Source of the DNA: Oscillospiraceae bacterium
GTDB taxonomy: Bacteria > Bacillota > Clostridia > Oscillospirales > Oscillospiraceae
Assembly (NCBI GenBank): GCA_015067465.1
Contig: SVMK01000001.1
Location: forward strand, 1-64,000
Length of the DNA stretch: 64,000 nucleotides
Direction of reading: 5' to 3'
Shown here piece by piece: positions 53,250-61,064 of the stretch. The notes under the pieces are model-generated. The model ran no database searches. It was not told the DNA's origin and worked only from the letters and a program-made list of their open reading frames with translations. The position numbers and the translations under genes were made by a program. Within the stretch, counting starts at the first letter, position 1, and each line of letters starts with the position of its first letter.

Positions 53250-54467
53250 ATGAGCGAAATCAAAATGGCAGGACGTATGGACCATGTTCATTCCGATATC
53301 CGCGGTCCCATTTTTGTGGAAGCCAACCGCATGGCGGCGCAGGGCATCAATGTCCTCAAGCTCAACACCGGAAACCCCGCTACGTTTGGATTCCCCATGC
53401 CGGACAGCGTGCGTGAGTCTCTGATCAAAAATGCAGACCGCGCGGTTGCCTACTGCGACCTGAAGGGCATGCCGGAGGCCAGAGAGGCCATCTGCGCTTA
53501 TCATAAATCCAAGGGCATTCAGGGCATCACGCCGGACTGCATCTTCATTGGCAACGGCGTCAGCGAAATCGCATCCATGACTGCTACGGCGCTGTTTGAC
53601 TACGACGATGAAATCCTCATTCCCGCGCCCAGCTATTCCCTCTGGACAAACGCAACATATATTGCCGGAGCAAAGCCTGTGCTTTACCTCTGCGATGAGA
53701 AGAGCGACTGGTATCCCGACATTGCGGATATCCGCAGCAAGATCACCGCCAAGACCAAGGCGTTGCTGCTGATCAACCCCAATAACCCCACCGGCGCGGT
53801 TTACCCCGAAGAGATTCTGCTCAAGCTTATCGACATTGCCCGCGAGCACAATCTTGTGCTGCTGTCCGACGAGATCTACGACCGCCTGCTGATGGACGGC
53901 TACACCCATACCTCCACCGCCGCGCTGGCACCCGATGTGCCCGTGATCACCTTCAACGGTTTGTCCAAGAGCCATATCATCTGCGGCTTCCGCTGCGGCT
54001 GGATGTGCATCTCCGGCCCGGACAGCTTCGTGAAAACCATGGTGGAAACGGTGCAGAAGCTTGCAGCCATGCGCCTTTGCGGCAACGCGCTCAGCCAGCT
54101 TGTCATTCCCGCCGCACTGGAAGACTTTGAAAGCACCCGCGCTATGATGGTGCCCGGCGGCCGCCTTTATGAGCAGCGCGAAGCCGTTTGCCGCGAACTC
54201 GATAAGATTCCCGGTATCACCTATGTGAAAAACCACGCTGCGTTCTATCTTTTCCCCAAAATCGACACCGAGCGCTTCAATATTACCAGCGACAAAACCT
54301 TTGCCATGGATGTGCTCCACGGCACAAACGTTCTGTTTATCCCCGGCAGCGGCTTTGACTGGGCAGAGCCTGACCATTTCCGTCTTGTCATGCTGCCCGA
54401 GCCCGACGTGATTGCCGATGCGATTCAGCGTATAGGCAAGTTCCTGGAAACCTACCGTCAGGCCTGA
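53250..54467 (+). CDS. Class I/II aminotransferase, alanine aminotransferase-like
   Basis: A 405-residue PLP-dependent aminotransferase resembling AlaA-type alanine-synthesising enzymes (pyruvate-glutamate transfer). PLP contacts are NNPTGAVYP, SDEIYDRL and the Schiff-base lysine in FNGLSKSHIICGFRCGW; the C-terminal FRLVMLPEP holds the carboxylate-binding Arg. GGGAGG precedes the ATG at 53250. It stands alone before a strong terminator. The amino acid specificity is inferred from family resemblance only. Confidence 0.9.
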   Translation: MSEIKMAGRMDHVHSDIRGPIFVEANRMAAQGINVLKLNTGNPATFGFPMPDSVRESLIKNADRAVAYCDLKGMPEAREAICAYHKSKGIQGITPDCIFIGNGVSEIASMTATALFDYDDEILIPAPSYSLWTNATYIAGAKPVLYLCDEKSDWYPDIADIRSKITAKTKALLLINPNNPTGAVYPEEILLKLIDIAREHNLVLLSDEIYDRLLMDGYTHTSTAALAPDVPVITFNGLSKSHIICGFRCGWMCISGPDSFVKTMVETVQKLAAMRLCGNALSQLVIPAALEDFESTRAMMVPGGRLYEQREAVCRELDKIPGITYVKNHAAFYLFPKIDTERFNITSDKTFAMDVLHGTNVLFIPGSGFDWAEPDHFRLVMLPEPDVIADAIQRIGKFLETYRQA

Positions 54468-54477
54468 TGAACCCATC

Positions 54478-54513
54478 GAGCACGCTGCCGCAATTCCGGC
54501 AGCGTGCTTTTTG
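54478..54513 (+). terminator. Intrinsic terminator after the aminotransferase gene
   Basis: An 11-bp perfect stem (GCACGCTGCCG with its complement), 6-nt loop, then TTTTT. Confidence 0.88.
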
Positions 54514-54579
54514 CGTTGCGATTGTGAAGCTTTCGCGCGGAACGGTGCGATATGATCATACATGAAATGAGGTGCAACA

Positions 54580-55317
54580 TTGGAATTTTATGTAAACCAT
54601 CCGGTCCTGTTTGTGCTTGCCGGTGCGCTGATTGCCGTGGTGTTTGCGCAGTCGGTGTTTTTCCTTGTGAAGGCGTGGCGACGCGGCATTGAGATCGGTC
54701 TTGGCCGGGAGCGGCTGAAGAAAGTTGCGCTGACGGCGGCGGTGTTTACCGTTGCCCCGGCGGTTGCCATTGTGATCAGTGTGATCACGCTGGCGAAGGA
54801 TCTGGGCGTTGCGCTGCCGTGGCTGCGGCTGAGCGTGATCGGTTCGCTGTCTTACGAAACCATTGCCGCAACCAATGCGGAAAGCGCCATGGGGCTCACG
54901 TTCGGACGGGTGGAAAGCCTGACGGCTTCGCAGTATGTTACCATTGCGAGCGTGATGACCGTCAGCATCATGGTGGGCATCTGGCTGGTGCCGGTGATCG
55001 GAAAGAAGCTGCAGTCCGGGCTGATTTCGCTGGAAAACCGCGATAAACGCTGGAGCGACATTCTCTCCGCGTCCATGTTTATCGGGATGATTTCGGCGTT
55101 TGTTGGTTTTGTGTTCTGCGATTTTGCGGCGGTTTTCAGCGGCGATACGCGTGGCTTGATTCCCGTGCTGGTGATGCTGGTTTCCGCGGGCGTGATGTGC
55201 GTTTCCGGCGTGCTGGTGAAGAAGCTGAAGTGGGCCTGGATTGCCGATTATGCGCTGCCGATCAGCCTGATTGCGGGAATGGCGAGCGCCATTCCCATCA
55301 CGGGCTGGCTGGGCTGA
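54580..55317 (+). CDS. DUF5058 family membrane protein
   Basis: A 245-residue integral membrane protein of about six helices, with features of the DUF5058 family (MEFYVNHPVLFVLAGALIA at the N-terminus). Family function is not established; members sit next to a second membrane protein and a peptidase, suggesting a two-subunit transporter. TTG start with GAGGTG upstream. It is followed after 13 nt by its membrane partner. Confidence 0.75.
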   Translation: MEFYVNHPVLFVLAGALIAVVFAQSVFFLVKAWRRGIEIGLGRERLKKVALTAAVFTVAPAVAIVISVITLAKDLGVALPWLRLSVIGSLSYETIAATNAESAMGLTFGRVESLTASQYVTIASVMTVSIMVGIWLVPVIGKKLQSGLISLENRDKRWSDILSASMFIGMISAFVGFVFCDFAAVFSGDTRGLIPVLVMLVSAGVMCVSGVLVKKLKWAWIADYALPISLIAGMASAIPITGWLG

Positions 55318-55330
55318 AAGGAGACGCAAA

Positions 55331-55999
55331 ATGAAACAGAACCCGACATATCTTGACAGCGTCCACCGCTGCGGACGAATCTGGAACATCTCTGTGATGA
55401 TCTGCATGTTTATGTTTCCTGTTGCGGTGGGACTCATTTTCCGCGCCGCACCGGATCTGCACGGATTTTTGTTCGGACTGCTTGCCACCGCACCGATGTA
55501 CTGGGCGGTCGGAACGATCGAAACGTTTACGTTTGTTCCGATGCTGGGCGCGGGCGGTTCCTACCTTTCGTTTGTCACCGGCAATATTTCCAATCTGAAG
55601 CTGCCGGTGGCGCTCAATGCGCTTGAGCAGGCGGGGGTGAAAGTAAGCTCCGAGGAGGGCGAGATCATCTCCACGGTTGCGATCGCCGTTTCCAGCATTG
55701 TGACAACGCTGATCATTCTCCTTGGCGTGATCCTCATCACGCCGCTTACCCCGATTCTGGAAGCGCCGGTGCTTGCGCCTGCGTTTGCCCAGATTCTTCC
55801 GGCGCTGTTTGGCGGACTCGGTGTGGTTTTTATCTCCAAAAACTGGAAGATTGCCGTGGCGCCGATTGCGCTGATGCTGATTCTGTTTATCTTTGTTCCC
55901 GCGCTGAATGCGGGAACCGTCGGCATCATGGTGCCCATGGGCGTGGTGTTCACGCTCTGTGTTTCCCGCATTATGTATAAGAAGCATATGCTTGACTGA
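55331..55999 (+). CDS. Membrane protein, partner of DUF5058
   Basis: A 222-residue polytopic protein of about six helices (for example VMICMFMFPVAVGLIF and a long alanine/isoleucine-rich pair near 125-165) with a GAGGSYLSFVTGNISNLKLPVA segment that looks like a conserved re-entrant or substrate loop. AAAGGAG lies 7 nt before the ATG. It is paired with DUF5058 upstream and the M20 peptidase 13 nt downstream, so it is likely the second subunit of a transporter of unknown substrate (inference). Confidence 0.65.
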   Translation: MKQNPTYLDSVHRCGRIWNISVMICMFMFPVAVGLIFRAAPDLHGFLFGLLATAPMYWAVGTIETFTFVPMLGAGGSYLSFVTGNISNLKLPVALNALEQAGVKVSSEEGEIISTVAIAVSSIVTTLIILLGVILITPLTPILEAPVLAPAFAQILPALFGGLGVVFISKNWKIAVAPIALMLILFIFVPALNAGTVGIMVPMGVVFTLCVSRIMYKKHMLD

Positions 56000-56012
56000 G
56001 GAGGACGGGGGT

Positions 56013-57449
56013 ATGATTTGGCTTGGTATTTGCGCAGCCCTGATTCTTTTGTTCCTTGCTGTGGTGCTGGTGCGAACGCTGCGCTTTCGTCCCGGCGAAC
56101 AAACGGCATCTGCAGCCGAAGCGGTGGAATTCGACCGCGACGGCGCGGTGCGCACGCTGGCGGCGCTGGTGCGCTGCCGGACGGTTTCGTACTGCGAGCG
56201 GGCGCTGGAGGACGATGCGGAATTTGACAAATTGACCGATATGCTGCCGCAGCTGTTTCCCCATGTGGCGCAAAGCTGCGATCTGACAAGGCTGCCCGGC
56301 AGGGCGCTGCTGTTTCGCTGGGCGGGAAAGGCACCCGGTGAGCCGGCGGTTTTCATGGCGCACTACGATGTGGTTCCCGCGGCGGAGGAAGGCTGGAGCC
56401 GTCCGCCGTTTGCCGCGGTGATTGAGGACGGCGCGCTGTGGGGGCGCGGAACGCTGGACACGAAAGTGACGCTCAACGGCATTCTGGCTGCGGCGGACCA
56501 TCTGATTGCGCAGGGGTTTGTTCCGGAGTATGACGTTTATTTTGCCTTTTCCGGCGGCGAAGAAATCAGCGGGCCGGGTGCGGCGAATATCGTGGACTAT
56601 TTCGCCGGGCGGGGCATCACGCCGGCGCTTGTTTTGGATGAGGGCGGCGCGGTTGTGCAGGGGGTATTCCCGGGCGTGAGCGAAGCGTGCGCGATCATCG
56701 GCATTGCGGAAAAGGGCATGATGAACGTGGAATTTTCCGTTCAGTCCAACGGCGGTCACGCATCTGCGCCGCTGCCGCAAACGCCGATTGGCCGTCTGGC
56801 GGCAGCCTGCACCCGCGTGGAAGCGCACCCGTTCCGTGCCCATTTGTCCGAGCCTGCGCGCATGATGTTTGACACGCTGGGCAGACACTCCGGATTTGCA
56901 TATCGCATGATTTTTGCGAATTTGTGGTGCTTCGGCGGCGTTTTAAATGCAATTTGCAGGAAAAAGGGCGGGGAATTGAATGCGCTGATGCGCACCACGG
57001 TGGCGTTTACGCAGATGCAGGGCAGCGAGGCTGCGAATGTTTTGCCCTCTTCCGCGCGCATGGTGGCGAACATCCGCCTCAATCCCATGGACAGCGTGGC
57101 CTCCGCAACGGAGCATCTTCGGCGCGCTGCGGCCGATGACGGCATTGCGCTGCGTGCCACGCTTTCCGAAGAGCCGAGCCGCATATCCCGTACGGACTGC
57201 GCTGCGTGGGAGCATGTTTGCGCTGCCGTGCGCGATACTTGGCCGGGGAGCATTGTTGCGCCGTATCTGATGGTGCAATGCTCCGACAGCCGTCACTACG
57301 GACGCATTTCCGACAGGGTTTACCGCTTCTCCGCGATGGATCTTACGGAGGAAGAGCGCCGCTCCATTCACGGCGTTGATGAGCACATCCGCCTTGAAAC
57401 GATCGGGCGTTCGGTAGAGTTTTTTATCCGCCTGATGAAACGGTGCTGA
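56013..57449 (+). CDS. Membrane-anchored M20 family metallopeptidase
   Basis: A 478-residue M20/M28-fold enzyme with one N-terminal transmembrane helix (residues 2-20). Zinc ligands and catalytic residues are visible: His in FMAHYDVVPA, Asp in RGTLDTK, the Glu pair in SGGEEISG, Asp in VLDEGGA, and His in SIHGVDEH. It resembles PM20D1-type carboxypeptidases that cleave N-acyl or dipeptide bonds. GAGGAGG precedes the ATG. Third gene of the DUF5058 operon, it probably processes what that transporter moves. Confidence 0.85.
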   Translation: MIWLGICAALILLFLAVVLVRTLRFRPGEQTASAAEAVEFDRDGAVRTLAALVRCRTVSYCERALEDDAEFDKLTDMLPQLFPHVAQSCDLTRLPGRALLFRWAGKAPGEPAVFMAHYDVVPAAEEGWSRPPFAAVIEDGALWGRGTLDTKVTLNGILAAADHLIAQGFVPEYDVYFAFSGGEEISGPGAANIVDYFAGRGITPALVLDEGGAVVQGVFPGVSEACAIIGIAEKGMMNVEFSVQSNGGHASAPLPQTPIGRLAAACTRVEAHPFRAHLSEPARMMFDTLGRHSGFAYRMIFANLWCFGGVLNAICRKKGGELNALMRTTVAFTQMQGSEAANVLPSSARMVANIRLNPMDSVASATEHLRRAAADDGIALRATLSEEPSRISRTDCAAWEHVCAAVRDTWPGSIVAPYLMVQCSDSRHYGRISDRVYRFSAMDLTEEERRSIHGVDEHIRLETIGRSVEFFIRLMKRC

Positions 57450-57465
57450 GCGCTGCCGACTGCGC

Positions 57466-57501
57466 TGCAAAGCCGCAGCAGGAACATGCTGCGGCTTTGC
57501 A
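57466..57501 (+). other. Perfect hairpin after the M20 gene (no T-run)
   Basis: TGCAAAGCCGCAGCA pairs exactly over 15 bp with its complement, loop 6 nt. The run after it is AAAAGG, so it is not a classical terminator; it may protect the 3' end of the mRNA. Confidence 0.5.
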
Positions 57502-57520
57502 AAAGGTCGAAAATTCATCG

Positions 57521-57549
57521 TTGACAAGTCGGGGCTGTTATGCTAATAT
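57521..57549 (+). promoter_or_regulatory. Strong promoter for tRNA-Ser(GCU)
   Basis: Perfect TTGACA, 17-nt spacer, TGCTAATAT (extended -10). Confidence 0.8.
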
Positions 57550-57586
57550 AATCGGGCAACTGAAAAGCGCATGATGCTTTCGACCT

Positions 57587-57678
57587 GGAGAAGTACCCAA
57601 GAGGCCGAAGGGGCTCCCCTGCTAAGGGAGTAGGGCGTGTTGAGCGCCGCTCGGGTTCAAATCCCGACTTCTCCGCCA
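57587..57678 (+). tRNA. tRNA-Ser (anticodon GCU)
   Basis: Acceptor arm GGAGAAG pairs with CTTCTCC, discriminator G, encoded CCA. The anticodon loop reads CTGCTAA (GCT). A long variable arm, as in all Ser tRNAs, precedes the T arm with GGTTCAAATCC. It reads AGC/AGU codons. Confidence 0.97.
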
Positions 57679-57679
57679 C

Positions 57680-57722
57680 AAAACAATGACAGTTTTCGAA
57701 AGAAAGCTGTCATTGTTTTTTT
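57680..57722 (+). terminator. Intrinsic terminator after tRNA-Ser(GCU)
   Basis: A 13-bp perfect stem (AAAACAATGACAG with its complement) followed by TTTTTTT. Confidence 0.88.
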
Positions 57723-57779
57723 CTCTGCCAAACGCAGGCAAGCGCGGTGCGGGACGCGGCCGGATTCGCCAAAAAACGC

Positions 57780-57808
57780 TTGCCATTGCGTGGGGATAGT
57801 GGTATAAA
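57780..57808 (+). promoter_or_regulatory. Promoter for tRNA-Ser(UGA)
   Basis: TTGCCA, 17-nt spacer, TATAAA, about 65 nt before the tRNA. Confidence 0.6.
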
Positions 57809-57874
57809 ATATCTGACGGTTTTCCGTGGGCGGCATGCTGCGGGAAAGCTGCGTTTTTTTCAAATTGAATATAC

Positions 57875-57963
57875 GGAGAGTTACCGAAGTGGTCATAACG
57901 GGGCGGTCTTGAAAACCGTTAGGGCGCAAGTCCACGCGGGTTCGAATCCTGCACTCTCCGCCA
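57875..57963 (+). tRNA. tRNA-Ser (anticodon UGA)
   Basis: Acceptor GGAGAGT pairs with ACTCTCC, discriminator G, encoded CCA. Anticodon loop CTTGAAA (TGA), long variable arm, T arm GGTTCGAATCC. It reads UCN codons, mainly UCA/UCG. Confidence 0.96.
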
Positions 57964-57964
57964 C

Positions 57965-58001
57965 GTCGTCGCAAGCTTTGTATCGCTTGCGACGACTTTT
58001 T
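57965..58001 (+). terminator. Intrinsic terminator after tRNA-Ser(UGA)
   Basis: A 12-bp perfect stem (GTCGTCGCAAGC with its complement), 8-nt loop, then TTTTT. A near copy occurs at 58123-58161. Confidence 0.85.
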
Positions 58002-58051
58002 ATGCTTCGCATCAAAAGCCATCTCGTGCTCACGCCGCTGCTCCTCCTTTC

Positions 58052-58088
58052 CAAATCGAACCCGCTGCGCTGGGCTTCGATTTGGCTT
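58052..58088 (+). other. Hairpin in the gene-free stretch after the tRNAs
   Basis: CCAAATCGAA pairs with TTCGATTTGG and three further G-C pairs inside. It lies between the two copies of the tRNA terminator. The surrounding 58004-58122 has no gene I can support. Confidence 0.4.
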
Positions 58089-58122
58089 TCAGGCGCGGCT
58101 CAATAGTGTTGGGATTACACAT

Positions 58123-58161
58123 GCTGTCGCAAGCTTTGCATCGCTTGCGACGGCTTTTTTT
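58123..58161 (+). repeat. Second copy of the tRNA terminator hairpin
   Basis: GCTGTCGCAAGC with GCTTGCGACGGC (one G-U), loop TTTGCATC, then seven T. It repeats the terminator at 57965-58001 almost base for base, but no tRNA precedes it. Confidence 0.7.
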
Positions 58162-58290
58162 ATGTCGTGTACGGCAGGGCGGGCGCTGCCTTCGGGGAGC
58201 AGACGGCGCTATGTGGGAATTATTACCGAAAAACGCAGCTCGTTTTGTATGCCGGTGCATTATTTTGCGTATTATGCACAAAAAAATCCG

Positions 58291-58319
58291 TTGTGTTTCC
58301 GCCCGGAATCAGATAATAT
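58291..58319 (+). promoter_or_regulatory. Promoter for cellobiose phosphorylase
   Basis: TTGTGT, 17-nt spacer, TAATAT. The -10 overlaps a 22-bp palindrome. Bases 58162-58290 upstream hold only weak inverted repeats, including GTGCAT/ATGCAC at 58255-58279. Confidence 0.5.
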
Positions 58320-58337
58320 TTTAATATATTAAAATAT
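58316..58337 (+). promoter_or_regulatory. 22-bp perfect palindrome, candidate operator
   Basis: An AT-only perfect palindrome with half-site ATATTTTAATA, overlapping the 3' end of the -10 and the expected transcription start of the cellobiose phosphorylase gene, 28 nt before its ATG. The position fits a repressor operator. The binding protein is not evident. Confidence 0.5.
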
Positions 58338-58364
58338 AACGTGAGCCGAAAGGAAACAAGTTGC

Positions 58365-60800
58365 ATGAAATTCGGACATTTTGATGACGCAGCGAAAGAA
58401 TATGTGATCGAAACTCCCGTAACCCCGCTGCCCTGGATTAACTATCTCGGCAGCGAGAGCTTCTTTACGCTTGTTTCCAACACCGCAGGCGGATACAGCT
58501 TTTACAAGGATGCGCGCCTGCGCCGACTTACCAGATACCGCTACAATGCCGCTCCGCTCGACAGTGACGGCTTCCGCTTTTACATCAAAGACGGCGACAC
58601 CGTATGGAATCCCGGCTGGCAGCCCGTTCAGACCGAACTGGACAGCTACACCTGCCGCCACGGCCTCGGCTACACGGTGATTGAGGGCGTCAAAAACGGC
58701 GTTTGCGTCCGTCAGACCATGTTTGTCCCCTTTGGCGACAACTGCGTTCTTGTGAAGCTGACCGTTCGAAACGACAGCGCGGAAACGAAAAAAATCAGCA
58801 CGTTCGGCTATATCGAATTTTGCCTCTGGGATGCGATGGACGATCTTTCCAATTTCCAGCGCAACTATTCCATCGGTGAGGTTGAGGTATCTCCCCGCGC
58901 GATTTACCACAAAACCGAATACCGCGAGCGCCGCAACCATTACGCGCATCTGTTTGCCAACCGCGACTTCACCGCGTTTGACACCGCGCGCGACGCTTTC
59001 CTCGGCGTTTACGGAAGTCCTGCGAAGCCACAGGCCGTGTTTGGCGGCGGCTGCACAGGCTCTGTTGCCCACGGCTGGGCGCCGGTCGGTGCGGTGCAGT
59101 TTGACATGACACTCGCCCCCGGCGAGAGCGACAGCGTGATTCTCGGCCTTGGTTATATCGAAAACGAGCAGGACGAGAAATGGGAAGCGCCCGGTGTGGT
59201 GAACAAAACGCGGGCGATCGCCATGCAGCAGCGCTATGAAACGCTCCGCCAGTTTGATGATGCGCTCAGCGCGCTTGCGCAGCACTGGAACAGACTGCTT
59301 TCCGCCTACAGCGTGGAGTGCGGCGACGAAAAGCTCAGCCGCATGGTGAACATCTGGAACCAGTATCAGTGCATGGTTACGTTCAATATGAGCCGTTCCG
59401 CGAGCTACTTCGAAAGCGGCATGGGCCGCGGCATGGGCTTCCGCGATTCCTGCCAGGACCTGCTCGGCTTTGTTCACATGATTCCGGAACGCGCCCGCGA
59501 GAGAATTCTCGACATTGCCGCAACCCAGTTTGAAGACGGCAGCGCCTACCACCAGTATCAGCCCCTTACGAAGAAAGGCAACCTTGCCGTCGGCTCCGGC
59601 TTCAATGACGATCCGCTCTGGCTGATCGCGGGAACCGACGCTTATCTGCGCGAAACGGGCGATTTTTCCATTCTCGACGAAATGGTGGCGTTTGACTGCA
59701 ACATGGATGTGGCCCAGCCGCTGATGGAGCATCTGCGCCGCAGCTTCAACTATACCAGAACCCATCTCGGTCCCCACGGCCTGCCCCTGATCGGCCGTGC
59801 CGACTGGAATGACTGCCTGAACCTCAACTGCTTCTCTGCCAATCCCGGCGAGAGCTTCCAGACCACCGGTCCCAACGACGGCCCCGTGGCGGAGAGCGTT
59901 TTTATCGCGGGCATGTTCGTCAAATACGGCCGCGCCTATGCGGACATTTGCCGCCACATCGGCCTTGCCGACGAAGCGGCGGACGCGGAGGCGAGCGTTG
60001 CACGGATGGAAAAAAACGTGCTCGACTCCGGCTGGGACGGCGCATGGTTCCGCCGCGCATACGATGCTTTCGGCAAGCCTGTCGGCAGCAGCGAATGCGA
60101 CGAAGGGCAAATTTTTATCGAGCCGCAGGGCATGTGTGTCATGGCGGGCATCGGCAAGGAGAGCGGGGAAGCGGCAAAAGCGCTTGAGAGCGTGAAAGAA
60201 CGGCTGGACACCAAGTACGGCATCGTGCTGCAGCAGCCGGCTTATACAAGCTACCGCCTCAATCTCGGCGAAATCAGCTCCTATCCTCCCGGCTATAAGG
60301 AAAATGCGGGTATTTTCTGCCACAACAATCCCTGGATTGTCTGCGCGGAATCCGTGCTGGGCCACGGTAACCGTGCCTTTGAGGTTTACTGCCGCACGGC
60401 GCCGGCCTACATTGAAGACATCAGCGAGATTCACCGCACGGAGCCGTATGTGTATTCCCAGATGATTGCGGGAAAGGATGCGCCGAGCTTCGGCGAGGCG
60501 AAAAACAGCTGGCTCACCGGAACCGCGGCATGGACCTTCCTGTCCGTTTCGCAGGCGATTCTCGGCGTTGTGCCCACGCTGGACGGCCTGAAGATCGATC
60601 CCTGCGTGCCGGATACGATGAAATCGTTCCGCATTACGCGAAAATTCCGCGGTGCGGAGTATGATATCATGGTGGAAAACCCCAACGGTGTGCAGTACGG
60701 CGTTCGCAGCATGACGGTGAACGGCACGGCGATGGAAGGCTGCGTTGTGCCCGCAGCACCGCAGGGTGAACGCGTGAGCGTCAGCATCGTGATGGGCTGA
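58365..60800 (+). CDS. Cellobiose phosphorylase (GH94)
   Basis: An 811-residue GH94 enzyme, the length of well-known cellobiose phosphorylases, that converts cellobiose and phosphate into glucose-1-phosphate and glucose, saving ATP. The N-terminal beta-sandwich (about 1-280) carries [23 protein letters not shown]. The (alpha/alpha)6 barrel carries [10 protein letters not shown] and the general-acid Asp in [13 protein letters not shown]. No signal peptide, so it works on imported sugar. AAAGGA precedes the ATG at 58365. Confidence 0.94.
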   Translation: MKFGHFDDAAKEYVIETPVTPLPWINYLGSESFFTLVSNTAGGYSFYKDARLRRLTRYRYNAAPLDSDGFRFYIKDGDTVWNPGWQPVQTELDSYTCRHGLGYTVIEGVKNGVCVRQTMFVPFGDNCVLVKLTVRNDSAETKKISTFGYIEFCLWDAMDDLSNFQRNYSIGEVEVSPRAIYHKTEYRERRNHYAHLFANRDFTAFDTARDAFLGVYGSPAKPQAVFGGGCTGSVAHGWAPVGAVQFDMTLAPGESDSVILGLGYIENEQDEKWEAPGVVNKTRAIAMQQRYETLRQFDDALSALAQHWNRLLSAYSVECGDEKLSRMVNIWNQYQCMVTFNMSRSASYFESGMGRGMGFRDSCQDLLGFVHMIPERARERILDIAATQFEDGSAYHQYQPLTKKGNLAVGSGFNDDPLWLIAGTDAYLRETGDFSILDEMVAFDCNMDVAQPLMEHLRRSFNYTRTHLGPHGLPLIGRADWNDCLNLNCFSANPGESFQTTGPNDGPVAESVFIAGMFVKYGRAYADICRHIGLADEAADAEASVARMEKNVLDSGWDGAWFRRAYDAFGKPVGSSECDEGQIFIEPQGMCVMAGIGKESGEAAKALESVKERLDTKYGIVLQQPAYTSYRLNLGEISSYPPGYKENAGIFCHNNPWIVCAESVLGHGNRAFEVYCRTAPAYIEDISEIHRTEPYVYSQMIAGKDAPSFGEAKNSWLTGTAAWTFLSVSQAILGVVPTLDGLKIDPCVPDTMKSFRITRKFRGAEYDIMVENPNGVQYGVRSMTVNGTAMEGCVVPAAPQGERVSVSIVMG

Positions 60801-60826
60801 GCCCGCCGCAGGCACCGGAGATGCGC

Positions 60827-60840
60827 GCGGAATATTCCGC
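60827..60840 (+). other. 14-bp perfect palindrome after the phosphorylase gene
   Basis: GCGGAATATTCCGC, 26 nt after the stop codon. It may be a protein-binding site or chance. Confidence 0.3.
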
Positions 60841-60876
60841 CGCTGCCGGCATATGGATTTATTAAATTGTAACCTC

Positions 60877-61024
60877 GTCCGGAACGGACAAAAAAATACA
60901 GTTCCCGCAGCTCTCCATAACTTAGCTGCGGGTTACGAAGAAAAAGGAGGAGTTATTCCCCATGACTCGGGGTGCGGCAGTGTGGAGACCTGTCGTAAAA
61001 GGCGCGCGGCAATGCCGGCGCTGA
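60877..61024 (+). promoter_or_regulatory. Possible leader region with short ORF upstream of the ABC ATPase
   Basis: In order: an inverted repeat GTCCG-GAA-CGGAC (60877-60889); a hairpin CCCGCAGCT/AGCTGCGGG (60904-60932); a strong AAAGGAGG (60943-60950); and a 20-codon ORF (60962-61024) coding MTRGAAVWRPVVKGARQCRR, rich in Arg. It ends 40 nt before the ATPase gene. This could be a translated leader, or the ribosome site may be coincidental. No clear promoter or riboswitch class was recognised. Confidence 0.35.
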
Positions 61025-61064
61025 GGACGCGTATGCGGAGGCTGCGCGTTCGGAGTCGGAAAAT

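Noticed and set aside
57657-58022. 121-codon minus-strand frame over tRNA-Ser(UGA)
   Set aside because: It reads through a tRNA gene and its terminator; such frames are a known source of false proteins.
58329-60815. 828-codon minus-strand frame opposite cellobiose phosphorylase
   Set aside because: Mirror of a clear GH94 gene; composition is typical of an antisense frame.
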